Positions 21,726 through 25,035 of a stretch of DNA of 25,035 bases are shown one piece after another. Under the pieces are notes generated by a model. The model was not told the DNA's origin. It did no database searches and was given only the letters and a program-made list of their open reading frames with translations. The translations under genes and the position numbers were made by a program. The stretch's first letter is position 1. Each line of letters starts with the position of its first letter. Source of the DNA: an uncultured Candidatus Nitrosopelagicus sp. (GTDB taxonomy: Archaea > Thermoproteota > Nitrososphaeria > Nitrososphaerales > Nitrosopumilaceae); the NCBI GenBank assembly GCA_937896695.1, contig CALBOT010000131.1:1-25035 (forward strand), written 5' to 3'.

Positions 21726-21837
21726 CGATAGTTTTTTTACAATTTGTACATTGAACCTTTACCCCATCGTCTTCTAGTCTTTCAAATTTTTTAGAGCCAC
21801 AATCAGGACAGATAGGACATGCTCTTGCAGGATTCAT
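21718..21837 (-). CDS. 39-residue zinc-ribbon protein
   Basis: The minus-strand ATG opens a 39-codon frame with C10-P-D-C13-G and C30-T-N-C33 spaced as in a rubredoxin-like or TFIIS-like zinc ribbon (an extra C7 precedes). The body is MNPARACPICPDCGSKKF onward and the tail KKTIAI. Its ATG overlaps the TGA stop of the EF1A-like gene by 4 bp (ATGA), a strong sign of translational coupling, and similar small zinc ribbons occur by translation and RNA-processing genes in archaea. Partner unknown; the overlap points to the EF1A-like protein. Confidence 0.8.
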   Translation of the reverse strand: MNPARACPICPDCGSKKFERLEDDGVKVQCTNCKKTIAI

Positions 21838-22751
21838 TGTGGAACACCGCTGCCAATTATACGAACAGTGTTAGATTCAGGTTTTAATAAAACACAAACG
21901 TCTCCAGGCATTATGATAACTGGTTTTTCAAAGGTTAGTTTCATTGGAGAAATAGATGCAAATTTTGCAGCCTTTATCTGAAGACCTACACTTACAAGAC
22001 ACATTTGATTTTCTGCTAATGTAGACTTGAAAAACTGATTTTGTTTAAAATCAATAGTGAGTTCAGTTACAGTTTTGATTGACGTATCATTTGATAATAC
22101 ATCACCCCGTGTAATTTCATCATGTTTTATATTTTTGAGAGACAATCCAACTCGTGCAGGAGAGATAGATTCTTTCACATCATCGTCATGCATTTGAATT
22201 GATTTTACCATTGCTTCAATTTCAGAAGGATAATGTTGAATTTTGTCATATTGAATGATTTTTCCTGAAAGAACTTTTCCTAATGCTACAGTTCCTACAC
22301 CTTTTACATCAAATGTATGATCAATTACAATACTGGTATTGCCATCTTTTTTTATAGTTTGGAAGTTTACCAATTCATCTTTAATTTTATCTTGTTCAAC
22401 TTTTTTGTATCCTTCAAGTACAGTTCCTTTAATCATCAAGTCCAATCTTCCTTCATCAACATCGTATGAATGAGATAGAATTCCATCTTTTTTTCCTAAT
22501 GCATCTAATGCAAGAATTTGTTCACCAGTGAATTTGTCAAGTGTGTTTACATGAAATATTACATATTCCGCTAATGCAATTGCCTGGAATAGTGGTTGTA
22601 TTTTTTCAGGAAACCCATTTGGTGTGACAAAGGTCAGAATTTTTTCAGATTCTTTTCTATCAAATAATGTTAAATCAGTAGAGGTACCTTTTTTTCCAAA
22701 ATCAGTTGCAATTTCCTGATCACCTAAAATAACAAAATTTACAGATTCCAT
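21834..22751 (-). CDS. EF1A/SelB-like protein with a degenerate GTPase domain
   Basis: The 305-residue protein aligns in outline with EF-Tu/EF1A/SelB. The first ~95 residues resemble a G domain (AEYVIFHVNTLDKFTGEQI is like the region where EF-Tu proteins have switch-distal helices) but have neither a GxxxxGK[ST] P-loop (the N-terminus reads VNFVILGDQEIATDFGKKGT) nor an NKxD motif. A beta-barrel domain II follows (about 100-190: VKGVGTVALGKVLSGKI is the typical GxGTVxxGxVxxGxI block), then a domain III with ITRGDVLS (about 217-224) and a final barrel to the C-terminus. It probably binds tRNA, ribosome or another translation factor without hydrolysing GTP. It follows the Obg/TGS GTPase by 14 bp with a GTGA ribosome-binding site. 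Confidence 0.8.
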   Translation of the reverse strand: MESVNFVILGDQEIATDFGKKGTSTDLTLFDRKESEKILTFVTPNGFPEKIQPLFQAIALAEYVIFHVNTLDKFTGEQILALDALGKKDGILSHSYDVDEGRLDLMIKGTVLEGYKKVEQDKIKDELVNFQTIKKDGNTSIVIDHTFDVKGVGTVALGKVLSGKIIQYDKIQHYPSEIEAMVKSIQMHDDDVKESISPARVGLSLKNIKHDEITRGDVLSNDTSIKTVTELTIDFKQNQFFKSTLAENQMCLVSVGLQIKAAKFASISPMKLTFEKPVIIMPGDVCVLLKPESNTVRIIGSGVPQ

Positions 22752-22765
22752 AGATATTCACATTT

Positions 22766-23986
22766 TCATCCAGTTGATTTCTTTGTTGCGCTTACAAGAG
22801 AAATAACATCTCTATCTCGTAATTGATAGTGTGTTGGTAAACGAAGATTATACCTCAAATCTTTGGCGTGTAACAATCCTTTTGATAAATCTGTATGAAT
22901 TTCATTTGCAAGATTTTTTACAGTGGCACCATCTTTTAGTAAGAATAAATCAGGAAGAACGTGTCCTTTTTTGTCAGACAGATTTGTTTCATTTGCAACA
23001 GGGAAAATAGCATTCATTTTTAATAGTTTGAAAACGGTGACATTAATTGCAAATTGAACACCTGTACGCATGTATTCCCCCATGATATCTTGTTTGATGA
23101 AGTTTAATGCATTTGTCTGTTTTTCATTGAGATCTTCAGGTTTTACAACATCAAACTGTTCAGAACCAGGAGAGTATTTGATCAAGTTTTGTTGTTCAGC
23201 ACGTCTCAAAGTTAACTCACTATCTGCACTTGCAGGGACGGTTATGACTTCATTATATCGTTCACGTAGACGATTAAAATTTTTGTCAGCGCCTGGGACA
23301 TCAATTTTGTTTGCAACTATCAGGGTAGGTTTCGATATTTTGCGCAATATTTTTGCAAATTCTTTTGTTTGACCCATTTCAAAATTATCAAAGGGAATTT
23401 CTTCAAGTCCAATTGTCTTAAGGGCTTGAATTACATGAGATTTCTTAACTCCAATTCCTTGATATAATTCAGTTAAGGCATCTACTTGCTCTACACCATC
23501 ACGTATGTTTTTAGATAGTTTGTCACGATTACCTTCAAGGATTTTTTGATACCACATTACCAACTCTTCTTCAATATCAGCAAAGTCAGATACAGGATCA
23601 CCCGAACCAGGTTCTGAAATTTTTCCTGTTGCATCAATGCTTCCAGAACAATCAACAACATGTAGTAAAGCATCAGATTGTGCAGCAATCGAAAGGAATT
23701 GATTTCCTAATCCTTTTCCTTTCCATGCATCTTTGATTAATCCAGGTAAATCAATTAGTTCAATTGGAATGTAACGCCATCCATCATCACATTTGGAATG
23801 ATTTGGCTCACATTGAACATTGAATTCCATATGCACACATAATGTGATAGCTTGCGCAGTCCCATTTTGTGGTTTTTTTGTTGTAAAAGGATATGTAGAA
23901 ATTTCAGTAGAAGATAAAGTAGCAGAATTAAAGAAAGTTGTTTTGCCAGTATTGGTTTTCCCTATAATTCCAATTCGAATTACCAT
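22766..23986 (-). CDS. Obg-family GTPase with TGS domain (archaeal YchF/Ygr210-like)
   Basis: The 406-residue protein opens MVIRIGIIGKTNTGKTTFFN with the P-loop G9-T16. It then has a cysteine-bearing insert (C51, H53, C60, H64, C67 within about 50-68), G3 motif D80-L-P-G83, a helical insert, G4 motif NKID (about 250) and a C-terminal TGS domain (about 325-400, with LFLLKDGATVKNLANEIHTD). This is the archaeal Obg-like branch, whose members associate with ribosomes; its exact role is not established. The insert could bind zinc. It is the first gene of a leftward group with the EF1A-like protein and the zinc ribbon, so a joint role in translation or ribosome assembly is plausible. Confidence 0.92.
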   Translation of the reverse strand: MVIRIGIIGKTNTGKTTFFNSATLSSTEISTYPFTTKKPQNGTAQAITLCVHMEFNVQCEPNHSKCDDGWRYIPIELIDLPGLIKDAWKGKGLGNQFLSIAAQSDALLHVVDCSGSIDATGKISEPGSGDPVSDFADIEEELVMWYQKILEGNRDKLSKNIRDGVEQVDALTELYQGIGVKKSHVIQALKTIGLEEIPFDNFEMGQTKEFAKILRKISKPTLIVANKIDVPGADKNFNRLRERYNEVITVPASADSELTLRRAEQQNLIKYSPGSEQFDVVKPEDLNEKQTNALNFIKQDIMGEYMRTGVQFAINVTVFKLLKMNAIFPVANETNLSDKKGHVLPDLFLLKDGATVKNLANEIHTDLSKGLLHAKDLRYNLRLPTHYQLRDRDVISLVSATKKSTG

Positions 23987-24019
23987 GAATGGTTTTTGGT
24001 ATTGATTGTATTTATCTGA

Positions 24020-24385
24020 TTATTTTTTGAGTTTATTTTCTATGTTTGAGATAGTGTTTTGAATCTCTTTTAGGTTCCACTTCATTTCTTCTAATTGTTC
24101 AGTGGTTAATTCACCCTTCCATTCCTCAAGGATTGTTTTTGTAATTTCTGCAGAATTGTACAATACTGCCCAATACGGATGATGTTCTGCAGTGGTGTAT
24201 GCTAATTCTGCAGCATCTTCGATTCCTAATTTTGCACGAGTTACAGAATCCATTTTTTCTCCAAAAATTTTTACAGAGTCATAATCAAGATCAGATTCAA
24301 ATTTAATCTGCATTTGTTTTTTTTCGAATTTTTCTACCAATAATTTTAGTTCTTCAAAAAATGCTTGAAAAGAATTATCAGACAT
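24020..24385 (-). CDS. helical hypothetical protein
   Basis: The 121-residue product is mostly alpha-helical and charged, with heptad-like stretches at both ends (FEELKLLVEKFEKKQMQIKF and MKWNLKEIQNTISNIENKLKK) that could form a coiled coil. The middle has AELAYTTAEHHPYWAVLYNS, the least charged part. No signal peptide or membrane helix. It starts 1 nt inside the stop of the CoA-binding gene (TAATG), so translation is probably coupled. I recognise no family; the coupling suggests a partner role with the CoA-binding protein. Confidence 0.72.
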   Translation of the reverse strand: MSDNSFQAFFEELKLLVEKFEKKQMQIKFESDLDYDSVKIFGEKMDSVTRAKLGIEDAAELAYTTAEHHPYWAVLYNSAEITKTILEEWKGELTTEQLEEMKWNLKEIQNTISNIENKLKK

Positions 24386-24795
24386 TAACCTAACCTTCTG
24401 TGTTCAGCCAACATGCATCGGTTGTAAACCACATCAATTCCTGCATCTCGAGCAAGTTTTTCTGCTTCTTCATTGTGTATTCCTTCTTGAAGCCATATTA
24501 CTTTGGGTTTTTTCTTTATTGCTTCTTTTATTATTGGCATAACCTGGTCTGATGGTCGAAATACATCTATAATATCAACATCAGTTGGAACATCAGCAAT
24601 TTCATCATAACATTGTTTTTTTAATATAACATCTGCATTTGGATTAACAGGAGTTACATCATATCCATTTTCATGTAAGTATTTTGGTACATAGTGTGCA
24701 GCTTTATCGGGATTTTTTGACATTCCTACAACTGCAACTTTTTTCAATTTCAAAATTTTCAAGATTTCTTCATCAGAGTGAGGATCATCGTCCAT
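24385..24795 (-). CDS. CoA-binding domain protein (YccU type)
   Basis: The 136-residue protein is a stand-alone Rossmann-type CoA-binding domain like that of succinyl-CoA synthetase alpha. It has KVAVVGMSKNPDKAAHYVPK (about 18-37), the nucleotide-binding GxSxxxxK loop, then VTPVNPNAD, DIIDVFRPSDQV and VIWLQEGIHNEEAEKLARDA (about 101-120), and ends NRCMLAEHRRLG, the family's usual C-terminus. The precise role of this family is not settled. It may sense or carry an acyl-CoA, which would fit a cell running a CoA-based carbon-fixation cycle, but that is inference. It is coupled to the downstream helical protein. Confidence 0.92.
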   Translation of the reverse strand: MDDDPHSDEEILKILKLKKVAVVGMSKNPDKAAHYVPKYLHENGYDVTPVNPNADVILKKQCYDEIADVPTDVDIIDVFRPSDQVMPIIKEAIKKKPKVIWLQEGIHNEEAEKLARDAGIDVVYNRCMLAEHRRLG

Positions 24796-24824
24796 AATGA
24801 AAAATTGTGCTTAGAACTAATATG

Positions 24825-24944
24825 TTAATCGTCGTGTTCATGTTCTGAAAGATGACAATCACAGCTACATAACTCAGTAGTGTGATTGTTTTGGCAATCA
24901 ATGCATTCAAAATGTTTATGGTTTTCACAGCTAGCACAGATCAT
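24825..24944 (-). CDS. 39-residue Cys/His-rich metal-binding protein
   Basis: The minus-strand ATG opens MICASCENHKHFECIDCQNN then HTTELCSCDCHLSEHEHDD, ending in TAA. It has seven cysteines and seven histidines in 39 residues, as C3-x2-C6, H9 and H11, C14-x2-C17, C26-x-C28-x-C30-H31, and a His/Asp tail. That suits two zinc sites or a small metal store or chaperone. An A/T box (minus-strand TAATAAATAAG, about 24965-24973) is centred 25 nt before the ATG, the leaderless spacing seen elsewhere. The next gene leftward (CoA-binding) starts 30 bp away. No family is certain; the first 20 residues vaguely resemble a B-box-type zinc finger. Confidence 0.7.
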   Translation of the reverse strand: MICASCENHKHFECIDCQNNHTTELCSCDCHLSEHEHDD

Positions 24945-25035
24945 AATTCAGTATACAATGACATCTTATTTATTATATATCTCAAAAACTTTAGTTATTA
25001 TTACGAGAAATATGCTTTAAGATCGTGGACATCTC

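Noticed and set aside
24958..25020. A 20-codon plus-strand frame starting at 24958
   Set aside because: It lies in the promoter of the Cys/His-rich gene and has no recognisable feature; most likely chance.
24991..25035. Possible C-terminal end of a leftward gene entering from the right edge
   Set aside because: Two minus-strand frames are open from the edge, ending in DVHDLKAYFS (stop 25001-25003) or MSTILKHISRNNN (stop 24991-24993). Neither is long enough to choose, so no gene is claimed, though one of them may be real.
1..25035. Mobile elements, CRISPR arrays, defence systems, tRNA or rRNA genes
   Set aside because: No transposase, integrase, direct-repeat array, cloverleaf-like sequence or rRNA-like stretch was seen on either strand.

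Overview
The window looks like a chromosome segment of an ammonia-oxidising thaumarchaeon (Nitrososphaerota), most like the low-GC Nitrosopumilus/Nitrosarchaeum lineage. The reasons are archaeal deoxyhypusine synthase, an archaeal Obg-family TGS GTPase, a split methylmalonyl-CoA mutase with epimerase and MeaB (part of the 3-hydroxypropionate/4-hydroxybutyrate cycle), a urease with DUR3-type urea transporters, A+T-rich DNA, and TATA boxes centred about 25 nt before start codons (leaderless transcripts). I see no tRNA, rRNA, CRISPR array, insertion sequence or phage gene, and no gap over 300 bp without a gene.

Layout. 1-400: end of an upstream gene, a small secreted protein and a possible 26-residue membrane peptide. 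401-3324: type II NADH dehydrogenase, deoxyhypusine synthase and an XRE-CBS regulator. 3326-8581: urease locus, with accessory genes ureE-F-G-D leftward and structural genes ureA and a fused ureB-ureC rightward from an 85-bp divergent promoter. 8578-13639: a double-zinc-ribbon membrane protein and two tandem DUR3-like symporters, one with a signal peptide and richer G+C, the other with a C-terminal universal stress protein domain. 13737-16339: Lrp/AsnC regulator, a ParB-like protein without a visible ParA, and several small thaumarchaeal-type proteins. 16394-20435: nitroreductase, methylmalonyl-CoA epimerase, mutase large subunit and MeaB in one leftward operon, with the B12-binding small subunit divergent. 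20439-24944: ketol-acid reductoisomerase, a small membrane protein, a zinc ribbon, an EF1A/SelB-like protein with a degenerate G domain, an Obg/TGS GTPase, a helical hypothetical, a CoA-binding protein and a tiny Cys/His-rich protein.

How it works together. The centre is a urea-use module: DUR3-type import, nickel urease with its four maturation proteins, and a nearby Lrp-type regulator. Urease yields ammonia for oxidation and assimilation and CO2 for fixation. The methylmalonyl-CoA genes act in that same CO2-fixation cycle. The main points for a second look are the beta-alpha urease fusion, separated from gamma by a single in-frame TGA; the Usp-fused symporter; a cluster of dyad repeats before the first symporter; a pseudo-GTPase EF1A paralogue overlapping a zinc ribbon; and several very small proteins.
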